This document shows positions 23,801 to 34,290 of a DNA stretch of 64,000 nucleotides, piece by piece. Origin of the DNA: Micropterix aruncella (lineage: Eukaryota; Arthropoda; Insecta; Lepidoptera; Micropterigidae); NCBI GenBank assembly GCA_944548615.1, contig OX155967.1, positions 1,895,662-1,959,661 of the forward strand, given 5' to 3'. The stretch's first letter is position 1, and each line of letters opens with the position of its first letter. The notes below the pieces were generated by a model that saw only the letters and a list, made by a program, of their open reading frames with translations, did not search any database and had not been told where the DNA came from. The position numbers and the translations under genes are program-made.

Positions 23801-26800
23801 TTCAGGAGCGCTAGAAGATTGACTCCTGGGGGAAACTAGCCCTCATGCGTGGAAACTAACCCAACTTCATGCGCGGAGGCCGCCGGATGGGTGTTGACCC
23901 GTGAGTGTGACCCACTCTGAACAAATGGGTCATCGTGACCAACTCCAACAGGGCCCATTAGCTCCAGGAGAAAAGAGATATGAGAGTTTGCTTTCAGAAT
24001 CTTAGAGGGCGTCGCTCCCTATTATCTGAGTGGCAGATTTACTGTACTGCCGTCTCATGGACACCCTTTGAGATCTAAAAGATAACCTGCTACTCTCTAT
24101 CCCTAGTCACAACACCTTTTCTCATACTCTTTCACCGTACAAGGAGCCCGTCTTTGGAATGCTTTCGCGCCAAGTATAACATGTGTTAAAAACAGAATCA
24201 GAGAACATCGGACATCTTCCACATAAATTCCCCTTTCTTCCCCATTCTCCTCTTTTTAAAACCTTTGTGTCCTTATTACTTATTACTTTGCTTATTATTA
24301 CTTACTAGCTGCGCCCCGTGGTTTCACCCGCGTGGTGATGGAAAATTTTGATAATGATAATGACTATATATCGTTATAAATTATAGCCTATGTGTTATTC
24401 TGATGTGTAAGCTATATTATTGTAAAGTTTCATCAAAATCCATTGTGTTGTTTATGCGTGAAAGAGTAATAAACATCCATCCATACATTCTTACAAACTT
24501 TCGCGTTTATAATAGTAGTAGGATTACTTTGCTTTGGTGTGCCATATTCGGCACCCACAAAGAGTTATTTTTTGTATTTTTTTATTACCTTTTAAATTAT
24601 AGGTTCGATACAAACTCATTGTTTAGGGTTAGTTGGTACATATTCGCATTGTGTAGGGTTAGTTAGTACATATTTGGTAGTGAACGGTTTCGTGCAGCTT
24701 GGGCCACAAGAGCCACTTTGTTCCCGGATCGGCTCAACTCACGATTCAGCTGCTATTCAGAAGCCTCCTCGTGTCGAAGGCTACCCCGGGTAAGACTCCC
24801 GCGTCTCCGGCCTCAAAGCTAGTGGACCGGTTTCTCCCGGCGGGATCGCATCCCGGCGCTACTGGACGGTTTGCGAACCGTTCGGGACGCCAATCGGTTG
24901 TGCATTCTGACTAATTGCTGAAGGAGTCTGGAGACTATGGAAATATACTGTATCCTAAGCAGCGGGGGTGGATGTTGACCTGTGGTCATGCCACTCTTGA
25001 AATGACCTTGGGCCACTCGATCCCGTGTGGCACTACGGGCAAAGAACGCCCAGGTCCGAGATAAATTCAAATTGAATTACCGCTGTAACATAACAGGTAG
25101 TCGCGTAAGCGACTTCGGACCCGTAACCAGTCGGGAGGACGGAGGTGTCCTGAAGGTTAATTCCAGACGGAGAAATCCGGCCAAAACTGGTAGTTAGGGG
25201 GTGAGGCTGGCCGCTGTTTACCTTTCCAGGTGCCTCGCCGTAAGGCGTCGGTCTCTAACGGGCTGCTGGCGAGCTAGACAGTAGATTATCTTGTCTCTAA
25301 GCCTTCTACGCTCATCCAACGGCTGAAAGAATGATTACATATCGTTATACCAGTCTGGGGTGACGGGTTCGCCCGTTGTAGTCGACACCGCCCTACTACA
25401 GTACCTATTCGCAATCAATGATCGCAAATCAGTACAGGTCAGCTGTAAAATATTGCCTCTAGGCAATAAGCTCGCCTTTTCGTGTGAAAGCGTTTATTGT
25501 CAGTTTTATTATTTACGCGATAACGAAATTGACAATCTGTGAACCGACCCCAATTAACATTCTTACAATACCAGAAATAAAGATAAAATGGGAGTCCTCA
25601 ATCACCTGTAAGCCAATACCAGAGTTCATTTTTATACTAAGGCTATACACTTTTCACGATGCTACCACCAACTATAAAATTACTGTAAGAGATTGCATTT
25701 AAAAATGCATTTAAAAGAATATCGTCATGCATGGTCTTTATAGAGTGGATGACTGAAAAGGCTGTAGTGAATTTTAGTCTTTAAAACTATTTATTTAAAA
25801 AAATATAACATTTCACATATGTAGGTATAATTATTATTCTATTTTGATATAGTTTAAATTGATTATTTGTACATCTTGAGCTCATTTCAATTAATTATGT
25901 TGCGACTATAGACCTCATTATTTGTGCCTTATTAATTGGTTGCGCGTAAAGTATCTTTTGCATCAGCATTTGATTAGTGTATGTGGATGTTCGCCTTCAC
26001 TGACAGATGTTGATTCCGAAGAAGAAGAAGAACGACTTGAACGTTGCCAGTACTGCGTTTGCTCGAAAATGCCTACCCCCCGCTAGTTTTTATAATCCGC
26101 CGCGCTGTCAGAGCGACAGCATATATATTTTTCAGAGGTTTTTGCATACTCTCGCGACTCTGTACAGCTTTTATTTATCGGCTTCTTAAACCGCGCCGCA
26201 AAAGCAGAATAAAACTCTGCGAAAAAACTAATTCGCGTCGAGTGTGTCGTGTGTGAGACATTTTCGAAGATACTTGCATGAGAAATCCACCAGCAGGCAC
26301 CTCAAGGGTCCGTAGCAGTGCTGGGACTTCCAGATAGGCAAGGATCATCATCACAGGTCAGTCGGTGTTTTACAGACATATATCTGATTACGTGTTGATG
26401 TTTGAGGAATTTGCGCGCATCGATTTCGTCTCATTTTGTAAAGTACCCACATATTAGAATCTATTTATTTATTTTATTTATATTAGTATAATTTATTCAC
26501 GGTTATGATCCCGCCGTTGTTCAACTATTTACACGTCGAACAACAATTAATAATAGTTCTATGTTATTAAGCTCGATTATGCTACGACCTTCTGTGATAC
26601 TTTATTGAAATTATTTTTGATACTTTAAACACCTCAAAGTATTATAAAATTTATATTACTTATTGACCTGATTATGTTTAGGTAATCTTTTTTCTTATCG
26701 TTTTTAGGTACTTTTTTCCTAACGGTTGTTACTATCCGATTATCTTCTCCATTACTATGACTATAACTAGATTATATTAATTATTTTTATTCTGCATGTT

Positions 26801-28578
26801 GGAAACAGTTACACTACGATAAAAGGACTACTTGTGTAAAGTTTAAATTACTAATTTTATTAGGAAAAAAATATTAAAAAATTGTAAATTATATTATATA
26901 TGTGTAAATATTCAAAAAAATATTCTGAAACTGAAGTAAAGCAATAAAATTTAAATATGTATTACAACAACTACTTGCATAATATCTCATAAAAAACCCC
27001 TATGTTTAGGTACCTACCTACATATATTTATATTATGTACGATATAAAATTAACTATTTCATCAAAACTTTCGTATTTTTAATGAAAAAAATAAGGAAAT
27101 TGTTAATTTCACAATTTTGCTCGAATTCACAATTTAAATTCACAGTTCTATACGTTGCGGTAACGTATACGACGTTACGCCATTTTAGTATTGCATAGAC
27201 TTCCTAAAATTTCGTAGAAACAAAATAATCAACAAAATGAGAGACTTCTTCCACTCTAGCATTGTATTGTTTGACACATTATTCTACATAGACATATTAT
27301 TTTATTTATTTTTAATTTGCATCATCATCATTATTCTACAAAGACATATAACGGCGTCAAGATTTCTAATTACTTTTTCGTACTACCGAAATAATATATT
27401 ATTTATTACCGTGTTACATGGTAAGGAAAAAAAGCTGAAAAAAATGCGAAATTTGAAGTATTTTAACGGCTTTATTGGCCGTCTAGATAACGTTCGAAAT
27501 TTGAAATTGTCATGACAGGAGAACACAAAATAGCCCGAGACAAATTCAAATACCGAATGGCAGGGCGGCGAAGCCAGTAGAGCGTTCTGCTGTCATGGCG
27601 ATTTCAAATTTCGAATTCGTTCTTTCTTTGGCTTGTTTTTACAGGCAAGAAAATAGTTCCTAAAGAAAATAGACTAGTTCTTAAAAGCAGCTAATGGTTC
27701 CCATGCAATTGGGCCACCAAGACCCGATCGTAATCTTGGGTCGGCTCAACTGACGGTTCGGTCCCCATCCGATAGCCTCCTCGAAGAGTATCGAACCTGG
27801 AAAGCACTCGGTTACCCCTGTGACGGCAGGTGGATCAGTTCCTTTAAGAGATGGCCTTCGGGCACTGCTGGCCAGTTTGCATCGTGCTGCGTTAACCAAT
27901 CGGCTGGGTGAATAACCGTGGGGGGGAGGGGGGTCTGGAAATGATTGTATACGTTTCCTAAGGAGCTGAGGTGGCTGTTGACCGGATGTCAGCTACTCTT
28001 GAAACGACTCATTGGCCACCCGATCCCGTATGAAAGACGGGTAAAGGATGCCAGGGCCCGCGATAAATTCGAACTGAATTACCTGTAACATCAGGTAGAG
28101 GCAGCGCAAGCGACTTCGGACCTGTGACCAGACTGGAGAACGGAGAAATCGTGCCAAATCAGGTAGTAAGGCGTTGGACTCCCGCGGGAGCTGACTAGAT
28201 AGTGAAGTGGAGACAGTGGAGCTGTTTTGTCCTCAAGTCTCTACGTTCAACCCACGGTTAAAAGAACGATCAATATCGTTATACCTTCATGGGGGTGGCG
28301 GATTCGCCCGTAGTAGTTGACAACAAGTACTTAAAGAATATTTTACCATTATAGAAAGTTGTTATATAAGAAAGGGAAGAGTGTAAAACAGGTGTTTTTT
28401 CGCAAATAAAAATATGTATAATACCTTGATTTGCAAATCGTACATTCTGCGGCGGTCTGGTCTGCCCCGGAGCGGTTCCAAAGTACTTCTCAGGAACGGA
28501 TTGCCGCACAGTCTGAAGAGCCACATCCATAGCATTTTTAATAGGCGGTAATTTAAATTTACCAAGGTTAAACGCCAT
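13640..28578 (-). CDS. VGAT: VGAT, vesicular inhibitory amino acid transporter (gene span, four coding exons)
   Basis: Coding exons on the minus strand are 28578-28425, 21907-21742, 17348-17219 and 14824-13640; joined they give 1635 nt, or 544 aa. The protein loads GABA or glycine into synaptic vesicles using the proton gradient (SLC32A1 family knowledge). Hallmarks are the NEWQAAWNVTNAIQ motif at the start of the transporter fold, GMFIVSLPFAVLRGGYW, CCYTGKILVECLYE, VVNVAQIIELLMTCILYVV, FPISLGVIVFSYTSQIFLP and LSYPLPYYAACE. The membrane domain (about ten to eleven hydrophobic segments) is entirely in the last exon. The N-terminal ~130 residues are polar and presumably cytosolic, and much of them is insect-specific. 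All three introns are GT-AG and frame-consistent. Introns of 2.4, 4.4 and 6.5 kb are filled with repeats. Confidence 0.95.
15420..15950 (+). mobile_element. Degenerate mariner transposase
   Basis: Broken frames read FITMDQTYLHHYDPETK, then AGKIMDCLFRDSQ.., DNAPARKS and YPLYSLDIYPGDFYLF. These align with mariner blocks VDETW, AGKVM..FWD, DNAPAH and YSPDLAPSDY. The catalytic positions are partly replaced and stops are present. It lies in VGAT intron 3, antisense to VGAT. Confidence 0.8.
16159..16421 (-). mobile_element. piggyBac-type MITE, inverted copy of 62936-63197
   Basis: The element is about 263 bp; its GGCCCCGATTGGCC end and the long AT-rich middle match the copy at 62936 in reverse orientation. 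The right end ..GAAGGG is followed by TTAA (16422-16425). The left TTAA has decayed to CATG. No ORF. Confidence 0.7.
17219..17348 (-). CDS. VGAT: VGAT exon 3
   Basis: Acceptor CATTTCAG|ACCAGT and donor ATTCAG|GTAATG. It encodes PVSMQSVDFYASSEEGGEIE, a glycine-rich linker and then NEWQAAWNVTNAIQ, the most diagnostic motif of the family. Its 130 nt complete the split arginine codon from exon 2. Confidence 0.94.
17784..17858. repeat. Tandem pair of self-complementary units
   Basis: A unit of about 36-38 bp (ATAAGTGCGYCGCAA..TTTGCGGCKCACTTTTTGA) occurs twice. Each unit folds on itself; the second has a perfect AGTGCGCCGCAA stem. Confidence 0.75.
18274..18469. repeat. Foldback element with internal direct repeats
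   Basis: Inverted ends of about 50 bp (GTAGAGTGTATCACTCGGGCGC at the left, its imperfect complement ending ..TGATACAATCTAC at the right) flank three direct copies of a unit beginning GAATCCCTCGCTACG. No ORF. Superfamily not recognised. Confidence 0.75.
18498..18905 (-). repeat. Rep-A copy 2 (inverted, truncated)
   Basis: In minus orientation relative to the copies at 29212 and 45557. It begins with AGCTGTCAACTACAACGGG and runs through CGAACCCGTCACTTCAGG, AGCGCAGAAGACTTA and the GGGTTCGAAGTCACTTGC segment. A short inverted insertion lies just inside its end (18520-18550). Confidence 0.75.
18945..19275 (-). repeat. Rep-A copy 3, tandem to copy 2
   Basis: It repeats the same order of blocks as copy 2 (ACAACGGGCGAACCCGTCACC to GGGTTCGAAGTCACTTGC) in the same orientation after a 40-bp gap. 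The two are similar but not identical. Confidence 0.75.
19375..19740 (+). mobile_element. CR1/L2-type LINE thumb fragment
   Basis: A frame with few stops reads EKFQQRATAKMPFNLKRL, then YEQRLSALGLSTLEQRRALG. This is the conserved region after the RT domain, like the intact version on the minus strand at 52664-52137 ([10 protein letters not shown].., [14 protein letters not shown]). 5'-truncated and dead. Confidence 0.75.
19741..21741. other. VGAT intron 2 remainder, AT-rich
   Basis: No gene seen. It contains the shared ~100-bp repeat at 20448-20545 and an (AAAT)n run near 21381-21410. The segment around 20095-20230 resembles 55450-55590, inside a piggyBac-type MITE, so an older relative of that MITE may lie here. 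Confidence 0.4.
20448..20545. repeat. ~100-bp repeat shared with 62560-62660
   Basis: Both copies contain GGCTAAAAACCGCTCTTGGAC followed by RTGTCAAAATA and AAGTCTCRTTACTACT. Function and family are unknown. Confidence 0.65.
21742..21907 (-). CDS. VGAT: VGAT exon 2
   Basis: Acceptor TTTCTAG|ATATGG and donor CCAAG|GTATCA. It encodes DMDESCEMSTLNENGSALGY and a polar, Asn/Gln-rich stretch ending TPR. It has an internal ATG two bases in, but exon 1 adds an in-frame upstream start. Confidence 0.88.
22255..23975. repeat. Scrambled array of Rep-A copies
   Basis: In order: a 5'-truncated forward copy (about 22266-22570), a longer forward copy (about 22598-23240), an inverted piece (about 23264-23395), a forward 3' piece (about 23396-23740) and an inverted 5' piece (about 23741-23975). 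The motif GCCAACTCTCAAT occurs at the joins near 22259, 22583 and 23250, possibly as target-site duplications. It fills VGAT intron 1 just upstream of exon 2. Confidence 0.75.
23980..24240 (+). mobile_element. LINE C-terminal fragment
   Basis: The plus strand reads FRILEGVAPYYLSGRF, then SHGHPLRS, and after a shift SFTVQGARLWNAF, the usual C-terminal blocks of a Jockey/I-type LINE ORF2 (APxYLxxxF .. RLWNxLP). 5'-truncated with frameshifts. Confidence 0.7.
24300..24525 (+). mobile_element. Widespread arthropod RTE/SINE-type tail
   Basis: It starts CTAGCTGCGCCCCGTGG and contains GTTTCACCCGCGTGG, TTTCATCAAAATCC and AACATCCATCC, and ends ACAAACTTTCGCGTTTATAATAGTAGTAGG. I recognise this as a repeat tail common in many arthropod genomes and associated with RTE-type LINEs and their SINEs. 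Confidence 0.65.
24694..25390 (+). repeat. Rep-A copy 5 (subfamily II)
   Basis: A full-length-looking copy ending GGTTCGCCCGTTGTAGTCGACACC. Its 5' half (GGCTCAACTCACGATTC..) groups with the copies at 27684 and 53083, not with those at 29212 and 45557. No clear TSD. Confidence 0.75.
25400..27683. other. VGAT intron 1, no recognised feature
   Basis: I see no gene, although short open frames exist near 26007-26256 and 27237-27515. The segment 26040-26350 is less AT-rich and ends in a possible splice donor (ATCACAG|GTCAGT), so a non-coding exon or an LTR fragment is possible; I cannot decide. Confidence 0.3.
27684..28324 (+). repeat. Rep-A copy 6 (subfamily II)
   Basis: Runs from CAGCTAATGGTTCCC to GATTCGCCCGTAGTAGTTGACAA. 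Flanks AGTTCTTAAAAG (left) and AGTACTTAAAG (right) look like an eroded target-site duplication. It lies only about 100 bp from the 3' edge of VGAT exon 1. Confidence 0.75.
28425..28578 (-). CDS. VGAT: VGAT exon 1
   Basis: ATG at 28578 opens a frame MAFNLGKFKLPP.. of 51 codons plus one base, ending ..RFANQ before the donor ATCAAG|GTATTA. Splicing to 21907 keeps the frame (Q-D-M-D-E-S). I chose this start because it lies upstream of the exon 2 ATG and gives a plausible insect VGAT N-terminus. Confidence 0.82.
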
Positions 28579-29000
28579 GTTTTTCACCCGTTCGAAAACC
28601 CCCACTAAAACCCGCAAAAATCACTCAAAAAACTATCCTATCCTCAAACACTCTCCATTTAAAACCGTAAGACTATAATCACAGTTGATGCAAAATGGAA
28701 GACTGCGAACCTATTCTATGCTTAAAACCTATGTAGATACTAATGGAAGACTCGTTTTCACTGAGCTTTGGGTTGGTTTTCAGTTTGCGGCAGCGTCGCC
28801 GTCGTTTTCGCGAGTGTGTTGCCGAATTTCCGACCCCATTTTTGAGTGTTTCGTACTCGTTTGGGGGGAAAATGGGTTTTCGCGAATGAGAAGATGGCGG
28901 ATCTTACGGGATGCTGCGCGCGGCGGTGATCCGTTCGTCCGCCGGGAGCTGGGTCGCCTTAGCCAGAGTGATCCGTTCGAAATCGTGCTGAAATTCGCGC
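28579..29000 (-). promoter_or_regulatory. Probable VGAT 5'UTR and promoter region
   Basis: A locally G+C-rich block (about 28785-28995, with several CG dinucleotides and AAGATGGCGG) lies 200-400 bp upstream of the VGAT start in otherwise AT-rich DNA. It is the best promoter candidate for the gene. No TATA box or start site could be assigned. Confidence 0.4.
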
Positions 29001-29211
29001 CAAATGCATAATTGGAAATATTGCTTTTTAAAAATTATTTTACATTAAAAACAAAAAAACGCTGTCCACTCTAGAACAGCCTAGTTAAGTGGCATTAAAA
29101 GAGTATCACCGGTAACAGTTTTTAGCATATCAGCATTATCAGCTTATTCCTACTGGATTTTTGTCTATGACATTTTAATTGTGAATGTTAAATTTTACTG
29201 TAGATTATTGT

Positions 29212-29861
29212 AGGGAGCTAACGGGCCCATGATGGGTTGCCCACGAAGACCCATGTGTTCAGGGTTGGTCACACTCACGGGGCAACACCCATTCGACGGC
29301 CTCCACGCACGGGGTGCGAACCTGGGTAGGACTCTGGTCAGAATCAAACCTCTGGCGCTCCTGGACGGTCTGCGCACCGTGCGGCGCAAGCCAATCGATT
29401 GTGCACTCCGACTAACAGTCGGGGGAGTCTGGAAGCTGTATTGTTTCCTATAGAGCGGGGGTGGTTGCGTACCTTACGGCGACTGCTCTTGAAATGACCA
29501 TTGGCCATCCGATCCCGGGTTAGAGGCGGGCAAAGGACGCCATGGTCTGCGATAGATTCGGTATTCACCGTTTCACCGCTTCGTAAGGGAGAGGACCGCG
29601 AAAGCGACCTCGAACTCGGAACCAATCGAGAGACCGGAGAAATCTGGTCACAATTGGTAGTAAGGGCGCGAGTGTCGCCCGCCAGGTAGCATTCCTGGCT
29701 ATCTCGCGGTAAGGCGTTGGTCTCTTACGGGTTGTGGCGAAGCTAGACGGCGGATTGTCTTTTGTCCAAAGTCTTCTACGCTCACTCCAGGGAGATAGAA
29801 CGACTAATCGTTAAAACTCCCTGTGGTGACGGGCTCGCCCGTTGTAGTCGACAACCCAAGA
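29212..29861 (+). repeat. Rep-A copy 7, complete with 13-bp TSD
   Basis: The 650-bp unit AGGGAGCTAACGGG..ACAACCCAAGA is flanked by TGTAGATTATTGT at 29199-29211 and 29862-29874. It has no terminal inverted repeats, no poly-A tail and no ORF resembling a known protein. The longest frames are under 100 codons. Confidence 0.85.
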
Positions 29862-29874
29862 TGTAGATTATTGT

Positions 29875-31080
29875 GAATTACAAATAAAATGAAATTTAAA
29901 AAAAAATAATAAATTAGAATTTGATTAAATTGAAATGAAAATGAATTAAAATTAATAAATAAAATTTAATTGAAAGTTAATTTAATTAAAATTCAATTAA
30001 AATTCAATTACGTCCACTGTGCAACACCGTTACAAAAATATTTCGAGAAAATACATGTAGTAATTCAAAGAAGTTTCTTGCTCTCGGTCAGATAGATGTC
30101 GAAAGCGCCGCGTAAGTAGTACCTAGTGCTTTTTTAAACATTCATAGCTAAAGTTGTGTTGGAGATATAGTACTGGTTCTTTTGTCAAAAAGCCAATAAA
30201 GTGACAAATTATGAATACACTGAAAAGACAGATTAATATGGCCATTACTTCGACTAAATCGACCTTTTTTGAAATAAGCATGAGCAAACAGCGGAAGACT
30301 TCAGTTTTTTTGAAGAGATAGAAGCTATTTTTTTAAACTACTTTGAAACGGCTATTATCAATTATTATAATAAATTTTATTTCAAGGACAAACATGCAAG
30401 GCATACATTCAAAAGTTATCAACATTTTTACACATACAAAGAAGACAAATATTTAAAAATCGATAAAAAATAAAAATATTTGTTTGACAGATTAAACGCG
30501 GTCTAGTTTCACCCCATTTTTTGTGCATTTTATGAAATGAAGGACACACTGTATATTACTTAAGTAGTTTTCAGTTGTGAGAAAATTTGTGTCCCGATTT
30601 CGCGAACCGATTCACCCCCTTTCAGTATCCGGTTCGGTGGAACAGAGGACGTGCAGGCGCGACAGATGTATTTCCCCGCCCCTCCCCTTTCTCTTTCCTC
30701 CGCGCTCCCCCTTCGCGGTACCACTAAATCGATAAGAATATCGACAATGACTTATAACAGACAGGCGGTAAATTTTGACATGACATTTACATACGTTAAT
30801 GCCGTTAGTTATTCGACCTCATTACGTCGTTGACATTCGAAGCGGTTGGACGCGTTCGACCCAGAGATATTTTATGCGAAATAAAAAAAAAATATTTTTG
30901 AGCGTATTCCGGGACTGCAAAATTGAATCCAAGTAGATCGGTTAAATTTCCCGAAATGAAAGTACGCTGAAATTAACTAGATAAACAATTATGCACTTTT
31001 TTACTATTTTATGGACAGGTAGATTATACATAAGTATTTCTTCGATAATTGGTGTTAGATTATTTTTATGTTGTCTCTTT
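29875..31080. other. Intergenic, no gene seen
   Basis: AT-rich. A CT-rich patch (about 30670-30720) near TTCCCCGCCCCTCCCC stands out but carries no ORF. Nothing else recognised. Confidence 0.4.
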
Positions 31081-31460
31081 TTAACACGCTTTTATTAGGT
31101 CGACCTGTATGTAACTATGTAATGGAATCTAAGGTAACTAATTTAACCATCTTCCAAGGATCGTAGCGTCATGAAAATTGGCCGCTGTATGTAGTTCTGA
31201 TGACAATACAATAATATGGTACTGTCGAACTGATCTGATGATGGAGTCGGAAGATATGAACTGGAACTTCATGATGGAACATCGTATCATAGCTGTGTTT
31301 GGACTTGTTAGAAAAGTCTTGGAATGAACTTTGACCACGATTAGGTTTCTAGGTCTGATGATGAAGCCGGAAGATAGGCACTGGCATTCCGTGATGGAAT
31401 ATCGTATAATAGCCGTGTGTATGTGAATATCGTATCATAGACCAAAAGCGTGTTTTTAGT
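31081..31460. repeat. Rep-E copy 1, short terminal inverted repeats
   Basis: Starts TTAACACGCTTTTATTAGGTCGACC and ends AAAAGCGTGTTTTTAGTG, so AACACGCTTTT is inverted at the two ends. An internal unit (GGTCTGATGATGRAGYCGGA..ATCGTATMATAGC) is repeated. The copy at 39641-39974 is nearly identical in the shared part. Confidence 0.7.
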
Positions 31461-31934
31461 GTTTTTTTTTTAAACTATTAATTTATTTTTATTTCATCTT
31501 GTAGTAACAGACCATATAAGATGAATTTACAAAAGAAAAGAAACAGCAAACTTGATAAAAGTCTGTGTGATAAAAGCCGTAAACCCTGCAAACGGGGGAT
31601 TCCCCTCTTAATTTTGTAAAAATAATAACTAACAAAGTCTAAACCAAAAAATAAAAAAAAGGGAAAAATAGAAATTTAAAAAAGTCTACTTTTCTATATG
31701 GAACTCTATGCCTTAGCCCCTGAGACAACCTTGGAAACCTGATCGGATTTGAAAAATCGGTAATATCTTTACTGAAAAGCTAATAATTTAACCGCTGATA
31801 ACAATACAAGCTAGACGTAAAAAAATTAAATACCGCCGTATTTAAGAAAATACTACAACATTTTTAGAAAAATATTATTTTAATACCACGGAAATAATAC
31901 GAAATATTACAAAAATACTACTTTTGCTATCATT

Positions 31935-32440
31935 TATTTATTTATTTATTAGTTTCAAATAGTATTCAAGGGCATTACAGATGAATCCAATTCCCCCTTG
32001 AATATTAAAACTAGAGTGTAAGTCTAAAAATAAATGACTTACATAACTAAATTAATGCTAACATTGAACAAGAAAAAAACATAAAAATATAAAACTAAAT
32101 AAAATACAGATTATGATACACATGGATAGCAGGGAGTTGCCTTTTTAGCTGCCAAAGGGATATACAAAAGATATCTATTTCTGTGGGTAAGGAATTAAGA
32201 AGAGCTATAACCCTTCCCACTGGCCTGTCTACAAAAATATTTGTACGGTGGTACGGCACATTAAACAATAGATGCGATCTCCTCGCTGTGTAATTTACCG
32301 GTACGTACAATTCAAACTTACATAGTATCTCTGGCAAATAAATAGTTCCTTGAATTAATTTATATGCAAATATAATTAGGGAAATATATCGACGCGTTTC
32401 AAGACTGTTGTATCCTACCATTCCTAGCACAAAATCGGAC
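31935..32440 (-). mobile_element. LINE 3' end (C-terminal frame)
   Basis: The minus strand reads VGYNSLETRRYISL.., then LYVPVNYTARRSHLLF and FVDRPVGRVIALLNSLP, a typical C-terminal segment of I/Jockey-group LINEs (GYxSLExRR .. RSxxLF). An (AAAT)n-type tail lies at its downstream end near 31930-31960. Confidence 0.75.
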
Positions 32441-32449
32441 GGACATTGT

Positions 32450-33030
32450 AGTACTTAGGCTTGATTTTAGACCACAGACTGCGCTGGGAGGATCATTTAA
32501 CGAAGGTTGCGGCAAGACTGAGAAAACTTGTGTATTACTTTAGGAGTTTGCGGAACATCTTAGATTTCAATACGCTAAGAAGTGTCTACTTTGCTGTCTG
32601 CGAGTCGGTTATTCGATATGGTATCGTAACTTGGGGCTGTGCGGCAAAAACGATTCTGGCCACCCTTTACAAAGCGCAAAAGGCTATACTGAGGGTGATC
32701 AATAAAAAACCCCAAACATATTCTTCCGATGACTTTTTCCGAGAGTATAGAGTGATTAGTGTGAGAAAAATGTTTGTGCTAGTAACTCCCACTAAATTCC
32801 AGAGTGAGTTAGGAGAACAGGAAAAAAGCCGGCAATCTCGTGTGACAAGAAGATCGAAACAAACAAAGGAGATCCGCTTTTGGCCAATCCAGTTTCTCTT
32901 ATCTTGCCCCCAAATTTTATAGTTCCCTACCACCAAACATTAAAGACAATACAATTTCCTAAACATTTAAAAATAGTTTGAGTGCCTACCTCTCAAATTA
33001 TACAAATGCAGATCTTGAACACCTTATTAG
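32450..33030 (+). mobile_element. LINE fragment, RT thumb to C-terminus
   Basis: The plus strand reads YLGLILDHRLRWEDHL, then FAVCESVIRYGIVTWG and LYKAQKAILRVI, the region after the FADD box of I/Jockey-type RTs. It lies head to head with the LINE at 32440, only about 10 bp away, and belongs to a different family. Confidence 0.75.
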
Positions 33031-34290
33031 ATAATTGAATCTTTATAATAAAAACAAAATAGTATATGTAGTAATATAAATTGATGATTTCTAAATATAA
33101 TTTTATATTTATTTTGTATATTATTAATACATATATAAATATATATTAATTTTTATTATGTTTTAAAATAAAATAATTGGTTATTGACAATTTTCATGAC
33201 ATTTTTTTACGAATTTTTAATTAGGTAATTAAGATATTTCTGTTACAATAGGTATGTATGATTTTGTTTATTTATATAAATTTTAAATTCTTAGGATATT
33301 TAAAATAAATTGTCTACCTTGGAACAGGCGGCAGCCTAGTTAGGTTAAGACTTTTGTATATTGAATCTACTCATAATTTGAAATCAATAAATAATTTGTA
33401 ATTTTAATATATACCAAAATATCCGAATTAAATTAAAACCAAGTTGTGCAATTAGAAATTTAAAGAACTTACAGAAAATTTAAACCAAATTAAGACAATA
33501 ACAAATCGATTGTCAAAATATTATTTATATGTACTTATATTAAATCCCATTATGTGACAAATAAAATTCGAGAAAAAATTGTTATATAAAAATAAATTTA
33601 AAAACCAAAAAAAAAAAGAAATAACAGGTAAGTAATAATAATTTAAAGCATGAGAAATAAATTAAAAGAATAAGAAATAAAATTAGTATAATTTAACGAT
33701 TAAAATTTAAATTAAAATATCATTTAAAAATATCAAATCACAATAAAAATAATATTTAGTCGCATTCACTTAAAACAAATAAAATTAAAAAATATAACAT
33801 TTAGAAATGGAATTACAAATTATAATAATTTCATTTAAAATCGTTACATTGTATGTTTCAAGTTTAGTTTATTGTCTTCAAAACTTATAAATAGTTATTT
33901 GGACATATTTAATTTTCGATTGTATACAATAGGTACTTTAGTTAGCCGTTCGTGGTGAATTGTACTTATTCTTCATAGGTGTAAAAAATATTTTCTCAAA
34001 GAAACTTTTTAAGGACTTTTTAAATATATTGTTATTTTTAATGTCTTTAAAATATGGAGGTAATATATTTTAAAAATAGGTACCGGAGTATTCCTTGACT
34101 TGTCTCGCTATTTTTAACTAAGGATTCGTCCCATTTCAAATTTGCTATAATGCGTATTGCTCTTTTTGCACTTTGAATAGAGGTTCTCTGTGGCACGCAT
34201 AACAATTACCCCAAGTACTAATAGCGTAACTTAAAATACATTCAAAGTAGCTAAAATACACATTTCTAGACTCGACTTCATTTAGCGTTT
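33031..34290. other. AT-rich, no gene seen
   Basis: Very AT-rich sequence, with short stretches resembling LINE 3'UTR or tails only. No ORF of interest. Confidence 0.4.

Noticed and set aside
32095..32922. Twin-priming inversion of one LINE
   Set aside because: The head-to-head pieces at 32440 and 32450 encode overlapping C-terminal regions from different families, so they are two insertions and not an inverted single one.
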